A stretch of DNA of 45,678 nt from Sporichthyaceae bacterium (GTDB taxonomy: Bacteria; Actinomycetota; Actinomycetes; Sporichthyales; Sporichthyaceae): assembly GCA_036493475.1 (NCBI GenBank), contig DASXPS010000070.1:1-45678 (forward strand), given 5' to 3'. Made by a program: the position numbers and the translations under genes. Positions 31,897 through 39,791 of this stretch are shown in pieces (positions within the stretch are counted from its first letter, which is position 1; the number at the start of each line of letters is the position of its first letter). Under the pieces are notes generated by a model, which saw only the letters and a program-made list of their open reading frames with translations, made no database searches and was not told where the DNA came from.

Positions 31897-32592
31897 TCAG
31901 CCCGCCCGGCGCGCGCGGTGCAGCGCGACGATGCCGCCGGACAGATTGCGCCAGCCCACGCGGTCCCAGCCGCTCCCGGCCAGCAGTGCGGCAAGACCGG
32001 CCTGATCGGGCCAGGCGCGGATGGACTCGGCCAGATAGACGTAGGCGTCCGGGCTGCTGGACACCCGCCGGGCCACCGCGGGCAGCGCCCGCATCAGGTA
32101 CTCGGTGTAGACGGTGCGGAACGGCGCCCACGTGGGCCGGCTGAACTCGCAGACCACCAGCCGCCCGCCGGGCCGGGTGACCCGCAACATCTCGGCGGCG
32201 GCCAGGGCCGGGTCGGCCACATTGCGCAGCCCGAAGGAGATGGCCACCGCGTCGAAGGCACCGTCCGCGAACGGCAACTGCATGGCATCGCCCGCGGTGA
32301 AGTCCAGCTGCGGGCGGCGCTGCTTGCCGACGGCGAGCATGCCCGGCGAGAAATCGCAGCAGATGGTGTGCGCCCCGGCCGCGAGGAACGGCAGCGAGCT
32401 GGTACCGGTGCCGGCTGCCAGGTCGAGCACCCGCTCGCCCGGCCGGACGGCGAGCGCGTCGGTCACCGCACGGCGCCAGCGCCGGTCCTGACCCAGACTC
32501 AGCACGTCATTGGTCAGGTCATAACGCCGCGCTACGCCGTCGAACATGGCGGCCACCTCGGCCGGCTGCTTCTCCAACGTCGCCCTGGTCAC
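31897..32592 (-). CDS. menG: Demethylmenaquinone methyltransferase
   Basis: 231 aa, SAM-dependent class I methyltransferase of the UbiE/MenG family, which performs the last step of menaquinone synthesis. GTG 32592 is chosen since AGGA lies before it and VTRATLEKQ leads into the family N-terminus. Motifs: [23 protein letters not shown]-binding [24 protein letters not shown] and [19 protein letters not shown]. It is divergent from menF with 84 nt between start codons, so the two probably share a regulatory region. Confidence 0.94.
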   Translation of the reverse strand: MTRATLEKQPAEVAAMFDGVARRYDLTNDVLSLGQDRRWRRAVTDALAVRPGERVLDLAAGTGTSSLPFLAAGAHTICCDFSPGMLAVGKQRRPQLDFTAGDAMQLPFADGAFDAVAISFGLRNVADPALAAAEMLRVTRPGGRLVVCEFSRPTWAPFRTVYTEYLMRALPAVARRVSSSPDAYVYLAESIRAWPDQAGLAALLAGSGWDRVGWRNLSGGIVALHRARRAG

Positions 32593-32676
32593 GGGGTCAT
32601 CCTGCCCGAACGGGTGGGTGCGCCCGGACTCCGGCCGGCCGGTTACCCTTCCCCTTGTGATGGCCGAGGGCGAGCG

Positions 32677-33918
32677 TTGAGCACGGCGGCATCGCTGGAG
32701 TCGCTCACCGTGCGTACGGTGGAGTTGACGGCCTCGATGGTCCCCGACCTGATCGCAGTGCTGCCGCCGACCGCCCCGCTGGCCTGGATTCAGCACGGCG
32801 AGGGCTTGGTCGGCTGGGGTGAGGTGGCCCGGTTCACCGTCTCGGGACCGGACCGGTTCCAGCGGGCCGTCGAGTGGTGGCAATCGTTGGGGTTGAGCCC
32901 GGACCTGCACGCCGGGCTCGGCATCCCCGGCAGCGGCCCGGTGGTGTTCGGCAGCTTTGCCTTCGCCGACTCACCGACACCCTCGGTGCTGGTGCTGCCC
33001 CGGGTGCTGCTGGGCCGCCGTGGCGGACGCACCTGGCTCACCACCATCGGCGAGCCGGACGACGTGGTGATCGCGCCCACCCCGCTGCCCCGGCCGCCGG
33101 CCGAGGTGGTGATCGGCGAGGGCGCGTTGTCCGCGGACGCCTGGACCGCGGCGGTGACCGCGGCAGTGCAGCGGATCCGCGACGGTGAGCTGTCCAAGGT
33201 GGTGCTGGCCCGCGACCTGCTCGGGCGGGCCCGCGAGCCGGTCGACGCGCGGTACCTGGTCCGCGACCTGGCCGCCCGCTTTCCGGAGTGCTTCACGTTC
33301 TCGGTGGCCGGTCTGGTCGGCGCGACACCGGAGTTGCTGATCGCCCGCGAGGGCCGCCGGGTCAGCTCGCGGGTGCTCGCGGGCACCGCGTGGCATTCGG
33401 AGGGCGACGGGGTCACCGACGCAGCGGTGGCCGCGCGACTGACCGGGTCGGACAAGGATCGCGAGGAGCACGACTACGCGGCGCGCTCGGCCGCCGAATT
33501 GCTCCGGCCGCTCTGCAGTCGACTGTCGGTGCCGGACGAGCCGATCGTGATGGCGCTGCCCAACGTGACCCACCTGGCAACCGAGGTGACCGGGACCCTG
33601 CACACCGAGATCCCGGCGCTGGAGTTGGCCGGGCGGCTGCATCCGACCGCGGCGGTGTGCGGCACCCCGACGGCGGCGGCCATCCGGCTGATCGGCGACC
33701 TGGAGGGCATGGACCGCGGCCGCTACGCCGGACCGGTGGGCTGGATGGACGTCAACGGCGACGGCGAATGGGGCGTCGCATTGCGCTGCGCCCAGGTGGA
33801 CGGCGCGCGGCTGCGCCTGTTCGCCGGCTGCGGGATCGTGGCCGGCTCGGATCCGACCCTGGAATTGGCCGAGGCCGAAGCGAAGTTCTTGGCGGTACGC
33901 CAGGCCCTGGAGGCCTGA
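32677..33918 (+). CDS. menF: Isochorismate synthase
   Basis: 413 aa, chorismate-binding family enzyme that isomerises chorismate to isochorismate, the entry to menaquinone synthesis. TTG 32677 is chosen: GAGGG at 32666-32670 is six nt upstream and no ATG fits. A 6-codon open frame (MAEGER) ends in TGA overlapping this TTG. Landmarks: [53 protein letters not shown] and [16 protein letters not shown]. The chemistry could also serve siderophore synthesis, but the menG and nuo neighbours favour MenF. Confidence 0.92.
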   Translation: MSTAASLESLTVRTVELTASMVPDLIAVLPPTAPLAWIQHGEGLVGWGEVARFTVSGPDRFQRAVEWWQSLGLSPDLHAGLGIPGSGPVVFGSFAFADSPTPSVLVLPRVLLGRRGGRTWLTTIGEPDDVVIAPTPLPRPPAEVVIGEGALSADAWTAAVTAAVQRIRDGELSKVVLARDLLGRAREPVDARYLVRDLAARFPECFTFSVAGLVGATPELLIAREGRRVSSRVLAGTAWHSEGDGVTDAAVAARLTGSDKDREEHDYAARSAAELLRPLCSRLSVPDEPIVMALPNVTHLATEVTGTLHTEIPALELAGRLHPTAAVCGTPTAAAIRLIGDLEGMDRGRYAGPVGWMDVNGDGEWGVALRCAQVDGARLRLFAGCGIVAGSDPTLELAEAEAKFLAVRQALEA

Positions 33919-33929
33919 CCCCCTCGCAG

Positions 33930-33971
33930 CGTCCGAAGAAGTGAGGGTGCGCGGACACTGTTCTTCGGACG
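33930..33971. terminator. Bidirectional hairpin between menF and the enoyl-CoA hydratase gene
   Basis: Perfect 11-bp arms 33930-33940 and 33961-33971, extended by GTG/CAC inside. It lies 11 nt after the menF stop and 13 nt from the stop of the convergent gene. Confidence 0.8.
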
Positions 33972-33984
33972 TTGGGCGGAGATT

Positions 33985-34704
33985 TCAACCGGTGGCGGAC
34001 CACAACGCATCCAACATCGCATCGTCCGGCGGGGTGGCACCGAGCGCGGCGACCACGTCGGCATAGATGCGGTGCTTCAGCCGGGCCACCGTGGCGCGGC
34101 TGCGGCCGCCCAACTCGCCGGCAATCGTCATCGCCCGCCCGGCCATCTCCTCCAGCGGCACGGCCTCCTGAATGATCCCCAGCGCCACCGCCTCCGGCGC
34201 GGGCAGTCGGGCGCCGAGCACCATCGTGCGGTGGGCGGCCGCCGGGGTCATTACCGCGGTGAGCAACTCGGTCATACCGGGGGTGAACACCACGCCCATG
34301 TCCACCTCGGGCAGACACAGGAAACCGCGGTCCGCGCGCATCAACCGGACATCGTGGGCCAGCGCCAGCATCACCCCGCCCGCGAACACGTGCCCGCCGA
34401 TCGCGGCCACCGTGGGGAGAGAGAAGGTGAGCACCCGGGCGAACAACTTCTCGGTGGCCACCATCGTCGCTGCGGCCTCGCTCTTGTGCGCGCCCAGCCA
34501 GTCCGTGTCGAAACCGTTGGACCAGATCTTGCCCTCGGCAGTGGTGATGAGCGCGGTCGCGTCGCTTGCCTCGACCTCGTCCAGGCACTTGTGCAGCGCG
34601 GCAACGGACTCGCCGCTGAACCGGCCCTCGGCGGACCCGAGCGACAGCACGGCAACGGTGCCCTGTCTGCTCAACGACGGGGTGGCTGCGACCTGCTCGC
34701 TCAT
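33985..34704 (-). CDS. Enoyl-CoA hydratase/isomerase family protein
   Basis: 239 aa from ATG 34704, since MSEQVAA follows a purine-rich ribosome-binding region; an ATG five codons upstream is less likely. Crotonase fold: SNGFDTDWLG at the first oxyanion loop, HVFAGGVMLALAHD at the second, and LPEVDMGVVFTPGM around the active site. The FDTDWL and PEVDMG pattern is closer to delta3,delta2-enoyl-CoA isomerases than to classical hydratases, and I do not see the usual Glu pair of hydratases. A role in fatty-acid beta-oxidation is probable; the substrate is unknown. It stands alone. Confidence 0.83.
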   Translation of the reverse strand: MSEQVAATPSLSRQGTVAVLSLGSAEGRFSGESVAALHKCLDEVEASDATALITTAEGKIWSNGFDTDWLGAHKSEAAATMVATEKLFARVLTFSLPTVAAIGGHVFAGGVMLALAHDVRLMRADRGFLCLPEVDMGVVFTPGMTELLTAVMTPAAAHRTMVLGARLPAPEAVALGIIQEAVPLEEMAGRAMTIAGELGGRSRATVARLKHRIYADVVAALGATPPDDAMLDALWSATG

Positions 34705-34783
34705 CCGGGTCCTTTCCACGGGATCTGCTGCGGATCAATCTCCCGGGAACCGCGCCGAAAGCCCGCGTTGGGGCCGCGGGCAG

Positions 34784-34816
34784 CAAATCTTCGACACATC
34801 ACGGCGCGACTACGGT
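34784..34816 (+). promoter_or_regulatory. 11-bp direct-repeat promoter (site 1 of 8), before the 52-aa gene
   Basis: CAAATC-ttcga-CACATC at 34784-34800, then a -10 TACGGT at 34811-34816, 16 nt after the start of the second half-site. It fits the shared consensus YAMAYS-N5-CAMAYS. The predicted leader is about 45 nt. Confidence 0.65.
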
Positions 34817-34867
34817 GCGGCCGTATTCGGGTGGTGTGCCCGGATTCGAAGTAAGGGAGCGACAGCC

Positions 34868-35026
34868 ATGGCGCGCATGAACTTCTTCCCCGGCCACGCG
34901 CAGGACGACTGGTGGTGGCGCCGGCGGCATCACCGGCACCATTGGCACCGCCATCACTGGTTCGGGCGTGGCGATGGGGACGACGACCGGGATGGTGGTT
35001 GGCGCGGCGGGGGCGGCGACTGGTAG
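34868..35026 (+). CDS. 52-aa His/Trp/Arg-rich small protein
   Basis: The gene is real by context: AAGGGAG at 34854-34860 is eight nt before ATG 34868, a regulon-type promoter lies upstream and a perfect hairpin follows. Residues 1-14 are ordinary (MARMNFFPGHAQDD); residues 15-31 hold WWW, RRR and seven His in 17 positions; residues 35-52 are Gly/Asp-rich and end in Trp. In all there are 8 His, 7 Trp and 9 Arg. There is no signal peptide and no Cys. The composition suggests binding of metal ions or of an anionic partner (nucleic acid, phosphate, lipid headgroups). The tail of the secreted peptide at 38325 (HWWRHHHRD) has the same flavour. I recognise no family. Confidence 0.72.
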   Translation: MARMNFFPGHAQDDWWWRRRHHRHHWHRHHWFGRGDGDDDRDGGWRGGGGDW

Positions 35027-35044
35027 GTCTGCGCACTGCTACCT

Positions 35045-35082
35045 GCGCGCCCCGGTCGCTTGCATCCCTGACCGGGGCGCGC
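35045..35082. terminator. Hairpin after the His/Trp/Arg-rich gene
   Basis: Perfect 13-bp GC-rich arms 35045-35057 and 35070-35082, 12-nt loop, 18 nt after the stop codon. Confidence 0.8.
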
Positions 35083-35125
35083 CATGTTGCGCATGACAGC
35101 ACGTCAGGCCAAGCCGTGTGCCCGG

Positions 35126-35344
35126 TCAGTCGGGGCGACGCGGTGACGGGACCCCGCGGGTCGGCTGGAAATCGCTGCCGCATCCCGTCGTGGTCGGGCC
35201 GTCGCATTGATCTGTCGGAGTGCGCCCCTGCGCGATTCGTTCGCGGAGAGCACGGGCATGCGTGGGATCCCAGAGTGCGGCCTCGACGTGCGCCCGATCC
35301 CCCTCGCTCATCGGGCGTTCGAAGCGCGCGTTGTGGGTGCTCAC
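35126..35344 (-). CDS. Possible 72-aa hypothetical protein
   Basis: GTG 35344 to TGA. The first 41 residues (for example MSEGDRAHVEAALWDPTHAR) look like a plausible helical protein; the C-terminal 30 are Thr/Pro/Arg-rich. The ribosome-binding site is weak and other frames are also open here, so this may be spurious. If it is not a gene, 35083-35399 is about 300 bases in which I see nothing else. Confidence 0.35.
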   Translation of the reverse strand: MSTHNARFERPMSEGDRAHVEAALWDPTHARALRERIAQGRTPTDQCDGPTTTGCGSDFQPTRGVPSPRRPD

Positions 35345-35399
35345 GGTAGGCGTCCAATCGCTACGGCATGTTCATTCTTACCTTGGTGGTCAAGGTACC

Positions 35400-35427
35400 G
35401 GCGCTCAGCGGGGGGAAGCTGAGCGCC
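35400..35427 (-). terminator. Hairpin after the first COG4705-like gene
   Basis: Perfect 10-bp arms 35400-35409 and 35418-35427 around an 8-nt loop, 22 nt beyond the stop of the minus-strand membrane protein gene. Confidence 0.75.
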
Positions 35428-35448
35428 AGGCACGTTGGAACTCTGTGG

Positions 35449-36717
35449 TCACCCGATCGTCTGGATCAGGTTCTGCAGAGCCGTCTCCTCCGAGTTCAGG
35501 TCCGGGTTCTTGCTGCGCAGCTGATGCAGCACCACGTCGATGCGACCGTCCAGCAGCGTCCAGCCGGCCTTGTCCAGCGGCTTGAGCGTCTTCTCCTGCC
35601 GATCCCACGCGGTCTCCAGGTCGGTGACCCGCTTGGTGGCCGTCGCCTGGTTGCCCGCCTGCAGCAGCGCCAGGTCGTCGGTCGCGATCTGCTGAAACGG
35701 CTCCAATTGCGCCGGGCTGAACCTGGTCGCCGGCCCCGCGTCGGTGGTGTCCGTAGCGATTGGCACCACCGGTGCGGCAGCCGCGGAGGAGCCACCCTCC
35801 TCATCGTCGAGCGGGTTGGCGTGCGGCTGCTGCGATGTGTGGTGCAACAGCGCCGCGGTGAGCAGCGCGACCACGCCATACCCGGCGAGCACCATCCGCT
35901 GCCGAGGCAGCGGGGCGATCGCGACCGGGTGGTCAACCACCACGGCGCCGGCCGGGGTGACGTCGGCCTTACTGAGCGTCAGATAGGACACGGTGGCGCC
36001 GATCAGGCTCAGGAAGATGACACTGGTACCGGCCGTGCCCAGACCGAGGCCCTTCTCCGCGTGCGGCCCCGCGAACCAGTCGCCGAGGTTGGCGCCCAGC
36101 GGACGGGTCAGGATGTAGGCCAGCCAGAACGAGAGCACGGGGTTAGCCCCGCCGCGCCACCCGAGGGTGACCGCGGCGATCAGGCCGGCGGGCAGCAGCA
36201 CCGATATGCCCGGGCCCCAACCGGTGAGTTCCAGCGTCCAGTCGCCAACCGCGGTGCCCAGCGCGAAGGTGACCAGGATGGCCAGCCAATAGAAGCCCTC
36301 GCGGGCCGGGGTGACGATGGAGTGAATGGACAACGTGCGTTCCCGCGCGTACCAGATGCCGAAGACCACGGCGAGCACGATGGCGAAGACCGTGCTGCTG
36401 TCCCGCAACGGCACGCCCTTGTTGTCGGTGAGGATGTCGGTGTAGAGCGTGCCGGTCACACTGATCACCACAACGGTGAACCAGTACACGAACGGCACGT
36501 ACCGGTCGAGCTTGAACTGCATGCCCAGCACTACCGCAAGCACGGCGGTGAACAGCAGTGCGGTGGCGTCGAGACCGACGCCCAGCGTCATGTTGATCCA
36601 GTCCGCAAAGGACTCCCCCACCGTGGTGCACAGGATCTTGATGATCCAGAACCAGACGGTGACCTCGGGAACCTTGTTGAGCCAGAAAGTGCGCTGCGGT
36701 GAGCGCGTCGTCGTCAT
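35449..36717 (-). CDS. COG4705-like polytopic membrane protein with C-terminal soluble domain (paralogue 1)
   Basis: 422 aa. Start ATG 36717: an AAGG lies 8 nt upstream, the protein then begins MTTT like its paralogue at 41136, and the predicted -10 (36730-36725) ends 7 nt before it, so the transcript may be leaderless. About 8-10 hydrophobic helices fill residues 10-300. Repeated motifs typical of this uncharacterised family are KVPEVTVWFWIIKIL, TTVGESFADW, ALGTAVGDW and TRPLGANLGDW, with acidic residues inside helices. After the last helix comes an acidic linker (DDEEGG) and a soluble helical domain of about 110 residues that the second paralogue lacks. Function unknown; transport or sensing of a cation is speculation. 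Confidence 0.82.
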   Translation of the reverse strand: MTTTRSPQRTFWLNKVPEVTVWFWIIKILCTTVGESFADWINMTLGVGLDATALLFTAVLAVVLGMQFKLDRYVPFVYWFTVVVISVTGTLYTDILTDNKGVPLRDSSTVFAIVLAVVFGIWYARERTLSIHSIVTPAREGFYWLAILVTFALGTAVGDWTLELTGWGPGISVLLPAGLIAAVTLGWRGGANPVLSFWLAYILTRPLGANLGDWFAGPHAEKGLGLGTAGTSVIFLSLIGATVSYLTLSKADVTPAGAVVVDHPVAIAPLPRQRMVLAGYGVVALLTAALLHHTSQQPHANPLDDEEGGSSAAAAPVVPIATDTTDAGPATRFSPAQLEPFQQIATDDLALLQAGNQATATKRVTDLETAWDRQEKTLKPLDKAGWTLLDGRIDVVLHQLRSKNPDLNSEETALQNLIQTIG

Positions 36718-36724
36718 GATCATG

Positions 36725-36757
36725 ACCTTGCCCGGGACCGCGTGTGAGGACCGTGTG
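36725..36757 (-). promoter_or_regulatory. 11-bp direct-repeat promoter (site 2 of 8), before COG4705-like paralogue 1
   Basis: On the minus strand: CACACG-gtcct-CACACG (36757-36741), a perfect repeat of the half-site, then CAAGGT (36730-36725) 16 nt after the start of the second half-site. Confidence 0.65.
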
Positions 36758-36813
36758 CTCAATACCGCGCAAACCCTGCCCAAAACGACAACTGACGCAG
36801 CGTTAGCCCGATG

Positions 36814-37746
36814 TTAACCCGCCAGTTCGCGGACCGCGCGAGCCGAGCGCCGCGATCCGGCAGCCCCAAGCCCCGTCGCCGCGGCCATCGCGACCACCGC
36901 GACCGCGAGCGTGCCGACATATCCGGAAGCCGGCGCGCCGGCGGGTCGGCCGTGCAGGACCCAGGGTGCCTGACGGGCGAGCGCGATCCACCAGGTAATC
37001 GTGGCCGCGGTCATCGCCACCATGGCCGTGGTGACGCCGGCGCACAGCCCCGCCTGGAAGCGCAGCAAGCGGTCGGGCAACTCGATCCCGCGCGCCGCGG
37101 CGGACGCCACGGCGGTCCAGGCCACCAGACAGGCCGCGCCGAGCGCGGTCCAGGCCAGGAAATCGACGGCATAGGCGAGGTCGTGGCCGTTTCGCTGACG
37201 TGCGGTCAGGTCAGACGCCCGGGCCAACAGGCCGATCGTGCAGACTCCGGCCGCGACGCTGAGGCCCGTGGCCACCGTGACGCGGCGATGCAGCCTTGGC
37301 CACAGTCCCGAGCGCAACCCGCCCACCAGGCGGGGCACCGCGAGCGTGAGCGCGGAGGCCATCAGCACCGCGGCGCACAGCGCAGACCCCACCAGGACCC
37401 CGAACGCCATGGCGGGCAGTCTGCGGTTCCCCGGGGCGACGGTGTCCGACCAGTGCTCGGCGAACTTCTGCACGGTGCACCCAGCCAGGACGAACAGTGC
37501 CCAGGCCCACAGCACCATCAGCGAGCCGCCGCGGGCCCGCGCGGGCGCGGGCCCATCGCCGACCACCTCCGCGGCGCGGAGGCGTTCGACGCTCGCCGCG
37601 CGCACCACGTTGGCCCGGATCCGCCAAGGGTTGACCCCGGCGGCGCGCATCCCGGCGACGAGATCGGTCAGTTCCTCGCCATACCGCGCGCGCCAGGCTC
37701 GGGGATAGAGCGTGAGCAGAACCCGGTGGGACGCAGGCGTGTTCAT
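36814..37746 (-). CDS. Multi-helix membrane protein coupled to a PadR regulator
   Basis: 310 aa. The N-terminal 65 residues are soluble (LLTLYPRAWRARYGEELTDL), a motif frequent in proteins paired with PadR regulators in actinobacteria. After that come about 6-7 hydrophobic segments between residues 75 and 295. Its ATG overlaps the padR stop (4 nt), so the pair is co-translated. A transport, permease-like or envelope-sensing role is possible but nothing catalytic is visible. No terminator hairpin was found in the 96 nt between its stop and the start of the neighbouring membrane protein gene. Confidence 0.8.
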   Translation of the reverse strand: MNTPASHRVLLTLYPRAWRARYGEELTDLVAGMRAAGVNPWRIRANVVRAASVERLRAAEVVGDGPAPARARGGSLMVLWAWALFVLAGCTVQKFAEHWSDTVAPGNRRLPAMAFGVLVGSALCAAVLMASALTLAVPRLVGGLRSGLWPRLHRRVTVATGLSVAAGVCTIGLLARASDLTARQRNGHDLAYAVDFLAWTALGAACLVAWTAVASAAARGIELPDRLLRFQAGLCAGVTTAMVAMTAATITWWIALARQAPWVLHGRPAGAPASGYVGTLAVAVVAMAAATGLGAAGSRRSARAVRELAG

Positions 37747-38114
37747 CGCGCCGCGCCCAACGCCGGCCGCACCCGGGTCGGCGCCGGCCGGCGGGCCAAA
37801 CGCGCCGCGCCCTCGTCGAGAATTGCTCGCAGTTCGGCCAGCGCGGCCTCGAGTGCGACCGACCCGGCCGGGGTCAACCGATAGGGCCGCCGCCGGTCGC
37901 TCTCCCCCACAGGTTCGATGAGTCCTCGTTCCTCGAGCCGGCCGATCGCGCCGTACAGGGTGCCGGGTCCCAGGGTGACACCGGCGAAGCCCGCGATGTC
38001 CTGCATGAGGGCGTAGCCGTGCTTCTTCCCCGAGGCCAGGCTGGTCAGGATCAGCAGCGGCGGGTCGTTCACTCGACCGGCGAGCGGCGCCGGCTGCGAA
38101 GTCGTTCGTGGCAT
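37743..38114 (-). CDS. PadR-family transcriptional regulator
   Basis: 123 aa. Winged-helix motifs: LLILTSLASGKKHGYALMQDI, GPGTLYGAIGRLEERGLIEP and DRRRPYRLTPAG, followed by a short C-terminal helix for dimerisation. It opens a two-gene operon with the membrane protein downstream. A perfect palindrome sits between its predicted -35 and -10 elements, so negative autoregulation is expected, relieved by a ligand that is not identifiable here. Confidence 0.93.
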   Translation of the reverse strand: MPRTTSQPAPLAGRVNDPPLLILTSLASGKKHGYALMQDIAGFAGVTLGPGTLYGAIGRLEERGLIEPVGESDRRRPYRLTPAGSVALEAALAELRAILDEGAARLARRPAPTRVRPALGAAR

Positions 38115-38120
38115 GCTTCG

Positions 38121-38149
38121 ATTGAACTACGTGCGACGTAGTATCGCAA
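38121..38149 (-). promoter_or_regulatory. padR promoter with palindromic operator in the spacer
   Basis: On the minus strand -35 TTGCGA (38149-38144) and -10 TTCAAT (38126-38121) are separated by 17 nt. The perfect palindrome ACTACGT-gcg-ACGTAGT (38126-38142) fills that spacer. A repressor bound there would block RNA polymerase. The start codon is 7 nt past the -10, so the transcript may be leaderless. Confidence 0.7.
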
Positions 38150-38206
38150 GGCGTACTAGTGACGTGGGCACAAGAGCCGTTGGGTGTTTGTCACATTAAC
38201 GCCGGG

Positions 38207-38239
38207 CAAATGCTCCTCACACGAGCGCCCTGCCACCTT
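38207..38239 (+). promoter_or_regulatory. 11-bp direct-repeat promoter (site 3 of 8), before small secreted peptide 1
   Basis: CAAATG-ctcct-CACACG at 38207-38223, then CACCTT at 38234-38239 (offset 16). This -10 is the weakest of the set. Confidence 0.55.
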
Positions 38240-38324
38240 GGGCCATCTCCCGGGGTGCGCGTCCATGCCGTTGAACGACATTCCGGACGCCCTCACATAT
38301 ACAGGGAGGATTCCCGTCCGCCAG

Positions 38325-38546
38325 ATGAAGCGCTTCCTCGCGGTCAGCTGTTTCGGATTGGCCCTGGTTGGGGTCAGCGGATCCGCCGTCGCCGCTACCG
38401 ACGGCGCACCCGAACCCTCCGGCAACGTGCGCCTGACGCAATGCAACGGCGACTACAACTACGACCCCTCCAACGATCCGGTGCACTGCCACTACGCGCA
38501 TCCGCTGCCCGATCGGCACTGGTGGCGTCACCACCATCGCGACTGA
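38325..38546 (+). CDS. Small secreted Cys/His peptide, family member 1
   Basis: 73 aa: signal peptide MKRFLAVSCFGLALVGVSGSAVAA, then a mature part of about 50 residues. The mature part shares with the peptides at 40530 and 40923 the pattern Q-C-N-[GA]-D-x3-D-x-S-N-D-P-[VI]-H-C-x3-H, with C-x14-C spacing. The tail reads PLPDRHWWRHHHRD. ATG 38325 is the only standard start; GGGAGG at 38304-38309 is 15 nt away, and a GTC codon (38316) sits exactly where the third member has its GTG start. Two Cys predict a disulfide after export, and clustered His and Asp suggest metal binding. Function unknown. Confidence 0.8.
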   Translation: MKRFLAVSCFGLALVGVSGSAVAATDGAPEPSGNVRLTQCNGDYNYDPSNDPVHCHYAHPLPDRHWWRHHHRD

Positions 38547-38554
38547 ACGTCGCC

Positions 38555-38573
38555 GTCACGACCACCTCGTGAC
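38555..38573. terminator. Short hairpin after small peptide 1 (weak)
   Basis: 7-bp perfect arms 38555-38561 and 38567-38573, 5-nt loop, 8 nt after the stop. No T-tract. Confidence 0.35.
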
Positions 38574-38658
38574 CACACGGCCGCACCGATCCCGATCCGG
38601 CGCACTCCATCCAGCCACCGGCGGCGCCTGACTCCCTCCGGGTGAACAAACGTCGACG

Positions 38659-38690
38659 CACATGGTGCTCACATGCCACCCCCTTACTGT
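38659..38690 (+). promoter_or_regulatory. 11-bp direct-repeat promoter (site 4 of 8), before the phosphoesterase-like lipoprotein
   Basis: CACATG-gtgct-CACATG at 38659-38675, both half-sites identical, then -10 TACTGT at 38685-38690 (offset 15). Confidence 0.7.
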
Positions 38691-38737
38691 GGTGAGAGGG
38701 TGCGGCCCGACGGCCGTTGAAGGGGGACCAACCGGGC

Positions 38738-39703
38738 ATGCGCAGCAATACGCGTCAGCGCACGATGATCTGTGTGGCCGTGACCGCGCTCACCGCCGCC
38801 CTGGCCGGCTGCGGGACGGAAGCCGGCGCGCCGGCCGCCCACGCGCCCGGGCCGGCCTCGCAGGGATCCGCCGTCGTCCGGGCCGATGCGCAGCGCAAGG
38901 TCTTGGTGGTCTTCGAGGAGAACGAGACCATTGACCAGATACTCGGTTCCGGCCAGGCACCGTTCCTGACTCAGATGAGCAAGAAGTACGGCGTGGCAAC
39001 CCAACTCGACGCCGGTTATCCGACGCAGTGCCCGTCGCTGGCCGCCTATCTGATCCTGACCAGCGGGGACCAACACGGCGTCTGCGACGACGGACCACCC
39101 GCCAAGCACCAACTGACCGGGGACACCATCTTTCAGCGGGTGACCGACGCCGGGCAGCAGTGGCGGGTGTACGCGGAGTCGATGACGACCAACTGCCAGG
39201 CGAGCAACGGCGGCAGTTACGCCGTGCGGCACACCGCTGCGCCGTACTACCCGGCAATCTCCGCCGACTGCGCGCGCTGGCAAATTCCGATGGGCACGCT
39301 GCAGAACGGCGCGCTGCACAACGACCTGACCGCCGGGACGTTACCCGCCTTCTCCATGGCCATCCCCGACGTATGCCACGACATGCATGGCGGCACGGGG
39401 TGCGGCAAGGACCTGGTGCGGGCCGGCGATGACTGGATGCGGGATTTCACCGCCGCCGTGCAGAAAGCCCCGGACTGGCGCAGCGGCCGGTTGACGGTGA
39501 TCGTCACCTGGGACGAGGGCTCGGCGACCAGCAACCACATCCCGCTGCTGGTGATGTCACCGACGACCACGAAGAGAAGCGTTGCCACCCCCGCGACCCA
39601 GTGCGCGGTGTCCCGAATGATCACCGACCTACTGGCCGTGAACCCGGTCGGTTGCGCGGCCGGGGCGCCCGCGCTCGAGGCGGCATTCGGTTTGTTGCAC
39701 TGA
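38738..39703 (+). CDS. Phosphoesterase-like lipoprotein (acid phosphatase / phospholipase C group)
   Basis: 321 aa. The start is ATG 38738, with GGGGGA upstream. The N-terminus is a lipoprotein signal with lipobox ALAGC (Cys about residue 26). The mature domain resembles secreted phosphoesterases of the PF04185/alkaline-phosphatase superfamily: VVFEENETIDQIL at the start, where the Glu-Asn-based motif binds metal and provides the nucleophile region, then AGYPTQCPSLAAYL, FSMAIPDVCHDMH, and VTWDEGS followed by NHIPLLVMSP, which hold the late Asp and His metal ligands. Several Cys suggest disulfides. Probable role: hydrolysis of phosphomonoesters or phospholipids at the outer membrane face. Substrate not determinable. 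Confidence 0.8.
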   Translation: MRSNTRQRTMICVAVTALTAALAGCGTEAGAPAAHAPGPASQGSAVVRADAQRKVLVVFEENETIDQILGSGQAPFLTQMSKKYGVATQLDAGYPTQCPSLAAYLILTSGDQHGVCDDGPPAKHQLTGDTIFQRVTDAGQQWRVYAESMTTNCQASNGGSYAVRHTAAPYYPAISADCARWQIPMGTLQNGALHNDLTAGTLPAFSMAIPDVCHDMHGGTGCGKDLVRAGDDWMRDFTAAVQKAPDWRSGRLTVIVTWDEGSATSNHIPLLVMSPTTTKRSVATPATQCAVSRMITDLLAVNPVGCAAGAPALEAAFGLLH

Positions 39704-39709
39704 CGTCGT

Positions 39710-39742
39710 TACATCCTCCTCACATCGGGCGCCGGGTACTGT
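39710..39742 (+). promoter_or_regulatory. 11-bp direct-repeat promoter (site 5 of 8), before the PAP2 phosphatase
   Basis: TACATC-ctcct-CACATC at 39710-39726, then -10 TACTGT at 39737-39742 (offset 16). The -10 is identical to that of site 4. It begins 7 nt after the previous stop codon. Confidence 0.7.
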
Positions 39743-39791
39743 TGGCAGGTTCGGCGACGAATGTCGTGGCCGGGGCTTCGGGGGGAGTCCA

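Noticed and set aside
32660-32680. Six-codon MAEGER frame overlapping the menF TTG start
   Set aside because: Could be a leader for translational coupling, but so short a frame is likely by chance.
38184-38324. 47-codon N-terminal extension of small peptide gene 1
   Set aside because: It would bury the signal peptide inside the protein, and most of it lies upstream of or at the predicted transcription start.
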